Source: Pseudogymnoascus destructans (lineage: Eukaryota; Ascomycota; Leotiomycetes; Thelebolales; Thelebolaceae). Taken from it: DNA of 64,000 nucleotides. Shown piece after piece: positions 22,051 to 33,141 of the stretch. Location: assembly GCF_001641265.1 (NCBI RefSeq), contig NW_020167533.1, positions 806,001-870,000 of the forward strand, read 5' to 3'. The stretch's first letter is position 1. The number at the start of each line of letters is the position of its first letter. The position numbers were made by a program, and so were the translations under genes. The notes under the pieces are model-generated. The model had not been told where the DNA came from. It ran no database searches and worked only from the letters and a program-made list of their open reading frames with translations.

Positions 22051-25000
22051 TCTACGCAAATGTGATCTGCAAGGACTGGATTTACGAGAGCTCTTGGGAG
22101 GCTCCCAATTTCTCGTTGATACAACCCTGAGTATGAACGGACTCGGGGTGCAAACGAAGTCACTCGCAGACACAGGAGCAAATGGCTACCTCGTCATTAA
22201 TAAGCCTTTCGCGCAACGGTTGTCGAAAGCGCTTCAGAGCCCTATACGGAAACTGCCCTACTCTGTACCCATACGTGGATTTCAGCGAAATATCCAAAGC
22301 TACGTATCGGAGTATATTCGGTTACACTTGACAGTCGAAGGACGCCGAATATATAACTGCCCCTTTGTGCTCCTAAATCTCGGAGCGCAAGATGTGATAA
22401 TTGGGAAGAAGCTTTTTAGCCGCTTCCGAATCCTACTCGACTCTGCAAAGAGCCGGCTAGTATGGCCAAAGGAGTACCCGCCTACTCCTAGCTGGAGCAA
22501 AGAGATCACCTTGCCCTACCACTCGCGTGAACTGTCTATACGTCACCCCGCCCATCAATCGGATGCGAACCGGCGGGACGATGCCATCGACCATGACGAC
22601 AGACGACGTGAGGGCGGACGCTCGATACCAATGAAAGTGATAACGGCCCATCGTGACGCTATTATGATCACCCCACCGAGCTCGGTGCGAGACACTGGAA
22701 CGACCCACCCGCACCCCAAAACCCCAAGGACACGAGCCTCGCCCGTGGAAACCTATAAAGACAGACCCTTAGGGCAAGTGGAGGCGAAACCTCCAAGAAA
22801 CGGACCATCCGCATATGAGAGAAAGAATCATGGGAGGAGCGGAGTCTTCTCTCTTTCCCGACGCCAGACCCTGGTACGCAGCTTCACGCCGGTCCAAATT
22901 TGCGAGATTGGCGCAAACGCTTTCCACTATGAGATGATGCGAAGCGACTCCGAGTTCTTTACGACAAGCATCTACGAGATCGACCAGATCATCCGAGAGA
23001 GGGAAGCGGCCGAGGACGAGGAAACGCTCCGCCTCATTCGGGACAAGCTTCCGCATATGCACCGCAACTATTCCGATGTCTTCTCGAAGTCGGAATCTGA
23101 TCAGCTTCCCCCGCATCGCATATACGATCACAAGATACAACTAGAAGCCCCTTTACCAAATGCCTTTTCGCCACTATACCGACAAAGCACCGAAGAGCTT
23201 AAGGCGACTAAGCAATACCTATTAGAGAACCTCGAGAAGGGCTTTATAGTCAATAGCAATAGCCCGTTTGCCTCCCCTATACTGTTCGTGAAGAAGGCAG
23301 ATGGCAAACTGAGATTTTGTATCGACTACCGGAAGTTGAACGGACTTACCCGTAACGACCCCTACCGTATCCCGCGTATCGACGAACTACTAGGACGGGT
23401 GTCGAAAGCAAAAATCTTCACGAAGCTAGACATTAGGCAAGCCTTCCATCGTATACGAATGGACCCCGACTCCGAGGAGTACACGACCTTCCGGACTCGG
23501 TATGGATCCTACAAATGCAAAGTGCTGCCGTTTGGCCTAATGAACGGCCCCGCAACCTATCAGAGGTATATGAACGACGTTCTTATGCAATACTTGGACG
23601 ACTTCTGTACTGCCTACCTAGACGACATCCTAATCTACTCCGAGGACCCCGCGGAACACATGGACCACGTACATAAGGTCCTCCAACGGCTTCGAGAAGC
23701 AGGACTACAAGCCGACATTAAGAAATGCGAGTTCAACGTAACCCGGACAAAGTATTTAGGCTATATCCTGACTACTACCGGTGTCGAAGCGGATCCCGAG
23801 AAGATCGAACCCCTCCGGAATTGGATCCGGCCAACAACTGTCACAGGCGTGAAGTCTTACCTTGGATTCTGCGGCTTCTACCGCCAATTTATCAGAAATT
23901 TCGGGAAAATAGCCAAGCCTCTCACCACTATCACCAGCCCCTCAGAACCGTTCCTGTGGACTGACGAATGTGAGAACGCTTTTGAAGAAATGCGCCGACA
24001 GCTTTTAGCCGTGCAGGCGCTCCACCACTTCAACCCCGAATTGCCTACGAAGCTGGAAACAGACTCTTCTGATGGAGTCGTAGCCGGTGTCCTTTCTCAG
24101 GAACACCCCGACAAGCGATGGTATCCTGTAAGCTTCTACAGTCACATCCTATCTGGGCATGAGATCAATTGGGAGATCCACGACAAGGAACTGTTCGCCA
24201 TCGTCAAAGCGTTCGCAAAATGGAGGCCAGAATTAGCATCGGTACGCCACCGAATCGACGTCTATACAGATCACCGATCGCTGGAATACTTCATGTCAAC
24301 GAAGGTTCTCACGGCGAAGCAGGTTCGGTGGATGAGCTACTCTCCGACTTCAATTTTTCTATTGCGTATACTGCTGGCAAGAACAATCAGAAGGCAGATA
24401 TACTGAGCCGAAGAGAGCAAGACCTGATTACGCAACAGAAGGTCAAACTCGACAGCCGTGCGAGGGTGCTGTTAGGCCCAGCCCGACTACACTCCCGAAT
24501 CAGTGCCGAATTAGCACAAACGTACGTGGCCTCGATCAATGCGATGGACGCCCCGAACACCCAGGTCCCCTTTGACCTGATAGAAGCGCTCTGCGCGGAT
24601 AATAGGAGGTCGTTCACCGACACTCGCGCGAAAGACCCCCTACCTAACGGGTTTACAATGAAGGACCAACTCTTGCTATACAAAGGTCGACTGTGCGTAA
24701 ACCGGCACACCGAGTTATGTACGAAACTCATACGGGAAGCACACGATCAAGTATCAGTAGCCCACCCTAGTGGCAGGAAAACTTATCAGTTACTCGCCCC
24801 GAAGTATCATTGGGTCGGAATGGAAGCGGATTGCCTCCCATATGTGCGCAACTGCGTGACGTGCCGACTTTCTCACACTAGCGTGACGAAGCAGCAAGGC
24901 TTCTTACACCCCCTACCGGTACCCGAATACCCCATGCAACACCTAACGATGGACTTTAAGGAATTCCCAAAGGATAAACACGGATTCGACAGCATCCTTG

Positions 25001-26139
25001 TGTTCATGGACCGACTCGGTAAGGGTTCGGTGTCCATACCGTGTCATAAGACCACCGATGCCCGCCAAATGGCGCAGCTATTCATCGAATGGATATATCG
25101 ATTCGGACACACCCCGGAGTCGATCATTAGTGATCGCGGACCCCAATTCATATCAGCTTTCTGGCGAGAGTTCTGCCGAATCATAGGGGTCAAGATTAAG
25201 CTGTCGACAGCCTATCACAAGCAGACCGACGGGCAGACGGAAATCATGAATCGGTATATCGATCAGAGACTGAGGCCCTTCGTATCACATTACCAGGATA
25301 ACTGGAGCGAGCTCATTCCCATCATGGATCGGGTGCAAATGACCCTTCCCCATGCCTCGATCGGAATGACCCCCTACCGACTCAAGTACGGAACTGATCC
25401 GCGCACCAGTTGGGACTGGGAAACCCCGAAAGCCACGACCCCTAGGGAAGTCATGAACCAGAAGGAAGCCAAAGCAGTAGCAAACCGCATGCACTCCGCA
25501 TGGATTTACGCAAAGGAGAACATGGCCAAAGCACAAGAGGATATGTCTAAATACGCGAATCGACGCCGACGAGCCATTGACTGGGACGTAGGAGACAAGG
25601 TTTACCTATCGACCAAGAATCTGAAAAATCACCGCCCTAGCCGTAAGCTGGGGCAACAATGGGTCGGACCCTATACGGTACTGGAACAAATCGGACACGC
25701 CTTCCGACTAGACCTACCGAAGGGTTCCCAAATACACGATGTCTTCTCTCCAGACGTACTCATCAAGGCTCCGAATAACCCGCTGCCCGGTCAAGCAGCG
25801 CCTGAGCCAAGCAGCAAAGTCGTAGACGGCCTAGAGGAGTGGGAGGTCGAAAAGATCCTCGCCGTAAGGATCCGGCGAAAACAACTTCAATACCAGGTAT
25901 CCTGGGTCGGATACGATCCGGACCCGGAATGGTACCCCGCCTCAAACTTTAAGAACTCCCCCTACAAAATCTGGGAGTTCCACGCGGAGTACCCAAACCT
26001 GCCAGGACCGCCGCAGGACCTACCCGGCTGGATCACAGAATGGGAGACAGGCAAACCAAGCTACGATCACGAGAGGCACGGCAAAGCAGAGGAAAACAGC
26101 GTCGTTGCTACCTACGACACTAAACTAAACACCCTCTAA
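22013..26139 (+). pseudogene. Pol polyprotein of gypsy G1, one-base frameshift
   Basis: Encodes the replication enzymes of the element. In order: aspartic protease (LADTGANGYLVI), reverse transcriptase (AYLDDILIYSED), RNase H (LETDSSDGVVAGVLSQ), integrase zinc-binding HHCC region, DDE integrase core (MDFKEFPKDKHG, IISDRGPQF, HKQTDGQTE), GPY/F segment (GQQWVGPYTVL) and a C-terminal chromodomain (EEWEVEKILAV, VSWVGYDPDPEWYP). These mark a chromovirus. Compared with G2, one G is missing between 24334 and 24335 (after TGGAT), which splits the frame between RNase H and integrase: ORF 1 ends at 24406 and the downstream frame is open to 26139. No other lesion was seen. Confidence 0.93.
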
Positions 26140-26293
26140 GCCAGGGCACCCTCAGAGCCGTAGCCCTTGCGGAAGCCACCCTTCCCAAACGTCTCACCGG
26201 CGTCGCAACAAGCGGCTACCACCATGAGAGACGAAGGGTCGAAGTGACCCCACGCGAAAGACCACGCCCGAGTTCCCTCCGACACAGGGCCTA

Positions 26294-27040
26294 TCACCCA
26301 AGGTCGACGGTCACCCCCTCCTCCGCCACCTCCTCCGCCCCCCTCTTCCTCTTCTTCCCCCCACCACTGCCCACCTTCGCCGCCGCGGCGAGGACGTCGG
26401 GGATCCTCTCCACCAACTCCCCCACTGCATCCACCGCAGAAGCCACCCCATCAAGGGCAGCGATCTCCTTCTCCTGGTTCACCAGGATCAGGGCCGATTT
26501 CTGGCCCACGACGGCCACGGCCTGGCGGACCCGCTACGGTCGTCAGCGCGAGAACCAAAAACACACAACGGAAACGGAAAACTTACCTCCAGGCCGTCCT
26601 CGACGGCGGCGCGGAGGGCGCAACTCTCCATATAGGCCGAAAGCTCGGCCGGGGAGCGGAACTTCGGCATATTGGCGGTGGCCAATGTGACCACACGCCC
26701 AATCTCCGCCGCAGCGGCCTTGATGGCGGCGGGGACGGGAGGGGTTGCTGCCTCGGCAGCCAGGAGCTTCTGGTACTCCGGGCCAGCAAACCAGGAGATC
26801 TATCTCCAGAGGTCAGCGACGGGCAGACAGACAAACCACAAAACCGAAAACCAAACGAGAACCCACCGGAACACACGTTGCGTGTTGGGCCACGCAGCGC
26901 TCACACTTGGAGCTTTCCAAGCTCCACACACACGAGACGGCGGGATCTCCGTCCTTCTTGCGCCCTTTGGCACGCACGCAGCGCATACACTGCTGGCGGA
27001 AAGCCACAGTGAGGGCGCCGGGAGGAGGGGGAACCGGCAT
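26294..27040 (-). CDS. Antisense three-exon accessory gene carried by gypsy G1
   Basis: Unknown function. On the minus strand, exons 27040-26867, 26799-26587 and 26521-26294 join in phase 0 through introns of 67 and 65 bp with GT-AG ends and GCTGAC branch sites, giving 204 aa with no stop. Residues 17-56 hold a Cys pattern CX2C-X15-C-X8-C-X2-C-X6-C, possibly zinc-binding. Exon 2 is Ala-rich and helical, with PAAIKAAAAE and PKFRSPAE. Exon 3 has a coiled-coil-like stretch, then GGGKKRKRG (nuclear-localisation-like) and an acidic end. The diverged copy in G2 keeps the Cys pattern, first-intron position and exon 2 and 3 motifs. It lies between pol and the 3' LTR, opposite to transcription of the element. 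Confidence 0.72.
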
Positions 27041-27605
27041 CTTCAAATTGGAAATCTGCGATTTCCCGTCAGCCCAACCCAAGTTATCACCACCGCGCCA
27101 GCGCGGTTCCGTCACCTACCAAATCGTTCGTTGTGTTTTTGTATCTAAAAACAACCTGTTAGCATCCAGCTGTACCATCGGAAGGGCCACTTACCTGTCT
27201 CGGGAGGGGGTCAGCGTCGTTGTTGTGAAGAAAACAACAAGTTGTGGGCGAAGCTCGAATTCATATTCTGGCTTATAACAAAGCCGTCCGAATCGGGTTA
27301 GCGCGAAATTTCCCCCTTACATCGAAATTCTATGTCGACACATACCGCGCGGACCCTATTCGATACCAATACGGACCCTCGCAACACTAATCGCCGCGTA
27401 CACAACAAGGACGCGACTTTGCGCAAACGGATTCAGACCACTTCTAGTGCCTATACGGCCGCCTACCATCAGCCTTCTGGACAAACAAAGGGCATTCTAG
27501 TCTTGGCGCCCGCACCTCACCCACCAACCCAAACAAGGGCTCGTCGCGGCAGCTACTCGGCTTGCGTGCTTTGAGGACAAAGCACCTTCTCAAGGCGGGG
27601 GATAG

Positions 27606-27904
27606 TGTAAGGATGCCTCCTTACTCGGGGTAGTTACGGCCGTCACGTGGCGTCATCGAGACTCGGGGCCGTTACGGGTCAGTCGCGACTGACAGCCTTA
27701 GGCACATAACGTAAGGAAGCCTTAGGCAAACAGGGAGCTAGCTGAGTCGGAGCGGTTTCGGGTATTTTAAGGGAACAGTCATACAGGGTTACACCTTCAT
27801 CTTTTTTGTATCCTTCGTAGTAGACCTATAGGATTGCACCGACTCATATCCGACTCGCACTCCCATATGCCACTTCTCGTGATACGGTGCCCTGCGTCCT
27901 TACA
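27606..27904 (+). repeat. 3' LTR of gypsy G1
   Basis: Same 299-bp sequence as the 5' LTR, preceded by the purine-rich AAGGCGGGGGATAG, which fits a polypurine tract, and followed by the AAGAT target duplication and the continuation of pogo copy E. Confidence 0.95.
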
Positions 27905-29279
27905 AAGATCAAGTGTAGAGATCACACTCTCAGGGTCGAATGGGAGAAGTCCAGCACCCCGGAAGCCTCCTTGAATGTTGCTTTCTGTCATTGCAATGTT
28001 AAATGCAGCATAGAAGGCAGGAAAGAAGTCATCCTTAGTAATATGAGAAATATGAGCCCGCATCATATCTTCAATTTGCCGACCATAAGCCCTTTTTAAT
28101 GGGCTAAAACAGCCAACATCAAGTGGCTGGAGTAGATGAGAGGAATGAGCGGGCATACAGAGAGTTATAATGTTGTGTTCTTTGCAGTACTCCTCAAACT
28201 TGTCCGAGTGGTGGCTCTCATGACCATCAAGGACTAACAAGCGATAACCACCAACACTCCGCAGCTTTGTGTGCTTCTCAAAATGCTGAATCCAATCCAT
28301 GCCTCTCTCGTTTGTAGTCCAGCCATTTTCAGTAACAGCAATTACCCAATCGCTTGGAAATCCACTATTCTCAGACCAAGATGCAAGGTGGTTTTTGCCA
28401 GCAACAATGACGAATGGCGGCACTGCCCAACCCTGAGAACTAACGCCTTGGATTACTGTAACCCATTCCCGATTGCCAGGCTGTACCTTCTTTGCTTTTG
28501 CCTGCCCGTCTGAGCTTGTTACAACAGTAGCAGTTGAGATAACACCCATCATAAACCCAGTCTCATCAAAGTTGTAGATATCTGCTTCATGGATACCATA
28601 TTTCGCAATTGTGTTACGCACAAGCTCAAACCAGCCACGTATAAGTTCTGGATCTTCACACTTAGCCCTCTGGTAGTCGTATTTGCGCTGGAAGCGTGTC
28701 CAGAGCTCTACACGCCGCTTAACAAAGTTTGAAGCCCAACGCGACCCAACGCGTGGCGCGTCGCGTGTTTCAAGTAGTCGATTTGCCATATCTGCAACAA
28801 TAGACAACTGAGGAGGAAACCCTTTGGTAGCTAGGTCGAGTATATATTGAACAAGGACTGATTCCTCTAAGTTAGTTAATTTCCGTAAGTTGGCTTGAAT
28901 ATCGCGTCGTAAAGGTATGCCTAATAAACGACGGCCTAGCTTGCGGTGGTCAACAGAATAGATCTTAGCAGCAACTCGAGGATGTAACTTTGGGTCGCTT
29001 TGTATAGCTTGGATAGCTAGCATTAACTGGCTTTCATCATTTTTCTGGGGCATGTTTTGTTGTTGAGTAATTTAGCATTTAGTTGGGGGGTATTGTGGTC
29101 GCGATATTTTGGCCGGTTCGCTTGTTTGGCCGGTTAATTATACATGTACGTTATAGTACTATTGAATTATAGTACTAACATTTTGAAAGGCTTGCTATCA
29201 TAGTATCGTTGTTTGTTGCATTGTCCATCATAAAATACCCAATCTTTGACAATATGCCATATTCTTCAAGCACTGTATA

Positions 29280-31116
29280 ACGTAGTTCACAAGCGAGTTG
29301 CCTACACAAGCTCACTGCCGATTTTTTCTTGGCATCATACTTTTGACTTTAAACTTATATAACTTTTTTTTTAAACACGACAACTTCGTACGAAGAAAGA
29401 AGTATGATTCTTGCACTTCAAGTGCTTAAATCAAACCCAAAACTAAGTGTAACTCACGTTGCACGAATCTACAATCTTCCTCGTACGACATTAAGAGATC
29501 GACACTCTGGAAAACCTGCACGATATACAACTTCAGTTAAGTCTCGAAAATTGACAATATTAGAAGAAGAAGTTGTCGTACGACATATTCTTGACCTAGA
29601 TTCGCGAGCATTTCCTCCTCGACGCAGTGCTGTTGAAGATATGGCGAATCGATTGCTTGCTGAACGCGACAGCAGACGCGTCGGAAAGAACTGGACTTCA
29701 AACTTCATACGACGACAACCACAACTCTGTACGCGTTTTAATCGAAAGATCGACTATCAGCGAGTTCAATGCGAAGATCCTGACGCGTATAATGCGTGGT
29801 TTCGACTTGTACGAAACATGATTACTAAATATGGGATTCACGAGGAGGACATATACAAACTTTGACGAGACGGGATTTTTAATGGGCCAAATATCATCTG
29901 AGATGGTTGTAACGAATGCTGAACGAAAGAGCAGACCTCGTACGACACAGCAAGGTAATAGGGAATGGATTACAGTAATTCAAGGCATTGGATCGTACGG
30001 ATATGCGCTACCGCCATTTATTATTGTTGCAGGGAAAAATCACCTTTCGTCTTGGTATGAAAACGCTTCTTTGCCGTCAAATTGGGTTGTTGCTGTTACG
30101 TCAAATGGCTGGACAACAAATGAGCGAGGGCTTGATTGGATTAAGCATTTTAATCGACATACACAGAGTCGTACGAAGGGTAGATATCGACTTTTGATTC
30201 TTGACGGGCACGAAAGTCATCACTCAATCGAATTTGAGATGTATTGCAAGGACTGAAATATTATTATTCTTTGCATGCCAGCACATTCGTCTCATAACAT
30301 TCAGCCACTTGACGTTGGTTGTTTTCGACCATTAAAGTGTTCGTACGGAACTGAGATTGAGAAGTTGATGCGTGCGCATATTACACACATCTCGAAAGAA
30401 GATTTCTTCCCTGCCTTTCACATAGCGTTTCATACAGCAATGATTGAATCAAACATTCGAGCAGGGTTTCGCGCTACAGGGCTTGTTCCGTACGATCCAG
30501 ACTATGTAATCTTAAAGCTTGATGTTCGACTTCGTATGCCAACACCAACGCCTACGCCAACTCTACCTGTGATTTGGGAACCTAAAACTCCGCACAATGT
30601 ACTTGAGACACAATCTCAATCAACATACCTTAAAGACCGGATTATACGACATCAGAATAGTTCACCAACTTTGCTTTTACGAAGCATTGATCAGGTTGCG
30701 AAAGGTGCAGCGAGTGCAATACACGAATTGACGTTATTACGAGAAGAAAACGCTGCACTTCGCAAAGCAAATGACTTAATTAGTCGACGTCGTCGTACGA
30801 AGCAAGGTCGATTGCAAGAAGGAGGAGTACTTACTGTCGAAGCTGTCCAATACTCAGAGGCTCAAAGAGAGGCTAATATACAATTACAAGCTGATTTGTG
30901 AGAAAGTAGGGGTCGTATGAAGCAAACTGAGCCGCAAAAATGTTGTTGTAGATGTTGCGGACAAATTGGTCACAATGTACAATATATCTGATGATTCAAA
31001 TGCCGAAGAGTTAGAATAGTTTAATTAATTAATTGTTGAGATATTTTATGATTTCGTACGATGCCAAGGAATAATCGGCGGTGAGCTTGTGTAGGCGACT
31101 CGCTTGTGAACTACGT
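29280..31116 (+). mobile_element. Pogo-type transposon, copy F (second TIR type)
   Basis: An 1837-bp element inserted at TA (29278-29279 and 31117-31118) in the hAT host gene. TIRs start ACGTAGTTCACAAGCGAG and continue similarly for over 40 bp with a few mismatches. Only the ACGTA start and the AAGCGA core resemble the A/C family. The transposase is broken. Confidence 0.92.
29404..30991 (+). pseudogene. Pogo transposase of copy F, frameshifted
   Basis: Homologous along its length to the copy A transposase (HTH region RRSAVEDMANRLLAERD; DDE residues in FDETGFLMG, ILDGHESHHS and IQPLDVGCFRPLK; coiled-coil LREENAALRKAN). One extra base near 29857 breaks the frame just before the first catalytic Asp. 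TGA codons at about 30254 and 30899 interrupt it again. Behind the last stop a zinc knuckle remnant CRCCGQIGHN is still readable. The first supported ATG (29404) gives a shorter N-terminus than in copy A. Confidence 0.88.
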
Positions 31117-31299
31117 TAAATCAAACCAGCTTGATTATCACTAGTATGTTTCCCTTTTAGCTCTCGTAATGATAGTACTAACTGTTAAAGCCCTCTATTC
31201 TCTGTGATATAGTGTGCAATTAAGCCCATTAACGATTTTGTATTTAGAGATGTCCATAAGTCGACTATGAAATGAATCTTTGATTGTGATGATTGTATT

Positions 31300-31545
31300 T
31301 GTAAGGATGCCAAAGCCCTCAGTGATGGAAAGCATCGGAGTCAGGCAGGTTACGGTCACGTGGGGAGCATTAGGGTAGTTAGCCGAGTCGGACCCGTTTT
31401 GGGTACTTAAGGGGATTGACCAAACGGGGTTCCTCATCATCTTTTTTGTATCCTTCGTAGTAGACCTATAGGATAGCATCCGTTTAGCCTCCGACTCGCA
31501 CTCTCATATGCTATTACTGTGAGCTGGGTGCCCTGTGTCCTTACA
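31300..31545 (+). repeat. 5' LTR of gypsy G2
   Basis: A 246-bp LTR starting TGTAAGGATGCC and ending GTGTCCTTACA. It is followed by the same leader as G1 (ATACAAAAAAGATCACGCC). It shares R-U5 with the G1 LTR but has a different U3. Confidence 0.93.
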
Positions 31546-31902
31546 TTATACAAAAAAGATCACGCCTGCCGGGGACGGCCGTACTTAAATAATATCCCAC
31601 ACCGGAACGACTCAGGAGAACTACCGTTACACCATCGACTGCGACTCGGTGACGTTTCGGAGGAGAGACCTGACGACTTCAAATAGCCGTGATTCCAGAG
31701 ATCTCATGGACAGCCAGTGGATCAGGGTTTGATTCTTCAGAAGAAGCTGGTAAAGTTGCCGACGCGTTGGCACCAAATAGGATACGAGATCCTTAAGAAC
31801 CCCCTCATAGCACAGAGGAAATTGTGGATAAGAGCGTTGATAGCTACAAGCTACCGGAAGTCAAGCTCTTTCGTATCGGTACCGATACACACCCAAGGCA
31901 AT

Positions 31903-33141
31903 ATGTCGAAAAAGCCGACATCAAACATACCCCAAGATAACAATGGTCAACTGCCCAGAATGACTACCAGACACACCGCTGCAGCTACGACCGCTGTGCC
32001 ATCCGAAGACATCCCGAGTCGAATGGACCACCTCGAGGCACAGATACAGGAAGTCAAGAATCTACTAGTTATCCTGTCGGCATCCCAGACCAGAATCCCG
32101 TCCACACCACCGGTGGACGCCCCCATACCCACAGTCGAAGCTACGGAGCAACGAACGCCTCGCACACGAAACACCTCCGAGACAGTTCAATTGCCGCCTC
32201 TTCGGAACACTCGTTCTCCATCGATTCCAGGGTCGTCACAAATGCTCACCGAGGGCCCTCCGAATTGCTATAAGAAATCAACCATCTCTGAGAAAATCCT
32301 TCCCCTCAGCGATGGGGTAGAACATACCTTCTTACAATGGAGCGCTTCGATTCGGGACCGACTCGTAGTCAATGAGGACCACTACCTTACCGACGTCTCG
32401 AGAAGAGCGTTGATATGGGAAACTACGACCGGCCTGGCGAAGACCTACCTAGCCCAATACCTGTCCGCTACACATGGGTTCCGCAGTGCTGAGGAGATGA
32501 TGGATATACTAGGTTCATACTACCTCACAGGCAACGAGATGGAACAGGCCAGGAACCTCTTCGACGACCTGCAAATGGGAGAGAAGGGGCATGCTAGCGA
32601 AACCTTCCCAGAGTTCAAGGCTCGTTTCCAAAGTGCAGCTATCACAGGACAAGTCTCCGAGTCGGAATGGTTTCGGTACATGTGGAACAAGTTGACTCCC
32701 CAATTCCGCAGCCGCATCGCGATCATCAAAAACCAATGGAATGGAGAATACCAGACCATGGTACGAGAACTTACTGCCTTCGATCAGGAACGGCGCCAGA
32801 ACAACGAATTGAATCCGCTACCCGCTCTCGCAAGGACGTCCACACGTACCACGGATACTGCAAGGGCGTCGGCGTCGAAGCCGACTCGAGCCACATCCGC
32901 TCTGTTCACCCGAACCGCGTTCCTCCCCAAGCCAGCCATACCGGAATGTCTGAGAACCGCAGTCCCTGCGCCCTCAGGAAACTGTTTCAAGTGTGGCAAG
33001 CCCAGCCATTTCCAGGACAAATGCCCCCTTAACGCTACTATCAAGGAAATGGACCGTAACGACCCCGAGGCTGAAGAACAATGGGAAGAAGCTGTGGAAC
33101 TTCAATCAGATGCGTCCCTCGAGGAAAACGACAAGGCCTAG
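31903..33141 (+). CDS. Gag of gypsy G2
   Basis: Open frame of 412 codons from ATG 31903, colinear with G1 Gag: capsid-like core (GVEHTFLQWSASIRDRL, ARNLFDDLQMGEK) and a nucleocapsid knuckle that reads CFKCGKPSHFQDKC, with Ser for the Gly before His. The region between core and knuckle is diverged from G1. It ends in TAG inside the conserved stem-loop at the gag/pol junction. It is the only intact frame of this copy. Confidence 0.88.
   Translation: MSKKPTSNIPQDNNGQLPRMTTRHTAAATTAVPSEDIPSRMDHLEAQIQEVKNLLVILSASQTRIPSTPPVDAPIPTVEATEQRTPRTRNTSETVQLPPLRNTRSPSIPGSSQMLTEGPPNCYKKSTISEKILPLSDGVEHTFLQWSASIRDRLVVNEDHYLTDVSRRALIWETTTGLAKTYLAQYLSATHGFRSAEEMMDILGSYYLTGNEMEQARNLFDDLQMGEKGHASETFPEFKARFQSAAITGQVSESEWFRYMWNKLTPQFRSRIAIIKNQWNGEYQTMVRELTAFDQERRQNNELNPLPALARTSTRTTDTARASASKPTRATSALFTRTAFLPKPAIPECLRTAVPAPSGNCFKCGKPSHFQDKCPLNATIKEMDRNDPEAEEQWEEAVELQSDASLEENDKA

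Larger units (their letters stand above)
20113..27904 (+). mobile_element. Ty3/gypsy chromovirus G1, complete, nested in pogo E
   Basis: A 7792-bp element with two 299-bp LTRs that look identical and AAGAT target duplications (20108-20112 and 27905-27909). Order: LTR, leader, gag, pol in the -1 frame (protease, RT, RNase H, integrase, chromodomain), an antisense three-exon gene, a purine-rich tract before 27606, LTR. Identical LTRs mean a recent insertion. Pol carries a single-base deletion near 24334, so this copy is probably not autonomous unless the lesion is a sequencing error. Confidence 0.96.
19601..29053 (-). pseudogene. Pogo transposase of copy E, interrupted by G1
   Basis: The reading frame runs from 29053 to 27905 (N-terminal HTH plus the DDE domain, YNFDETGFMMG, VLDGHESHHS, LDVGCFSPLK) and continues without stop from 20112 to 19601 (coiled coil and zinc knuckle CGKCGGTGHNARTC). 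Subtracting the 5-bp duplication, the two parts add up to 552 codons, exactly the length of copies A and C. The gene was therefore open when G1 inserted, and the insertion is its only visible lesion. Several residues differ from A/C, including the first HTH region (MPQKNDESQL). Confidence 0.92.
19495..29151 (-). mobile_element. Pogo/Fot1-type transposon, copy E, split by gypsy G1
   Basis: Both ends carry TIRs starting ATGTACATG / ACGTACATG and are flanked by TA (19493-19494 and 29152-29153). Removing G1 and one copy of its AAGAT target duplication leaves exactly 1860 bp, the same length as copies A and C. The TIR repeat core reads CGAACCGGCCAAA where A, B and C have CGAAAGCGCCAAA, and the change is present in both repeats of both TIRs. 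E therefore belongs to a distinct subfamily. Confidence 0.93.

Noticed and set aside
22769..23140. Minus-strand ORFs inside G1 and G2 pol
   Set aside because: They oppose conserved RT/protease codons and, unlike the 26294-27040 gene, are not preserved as proteins between G1 and G2.
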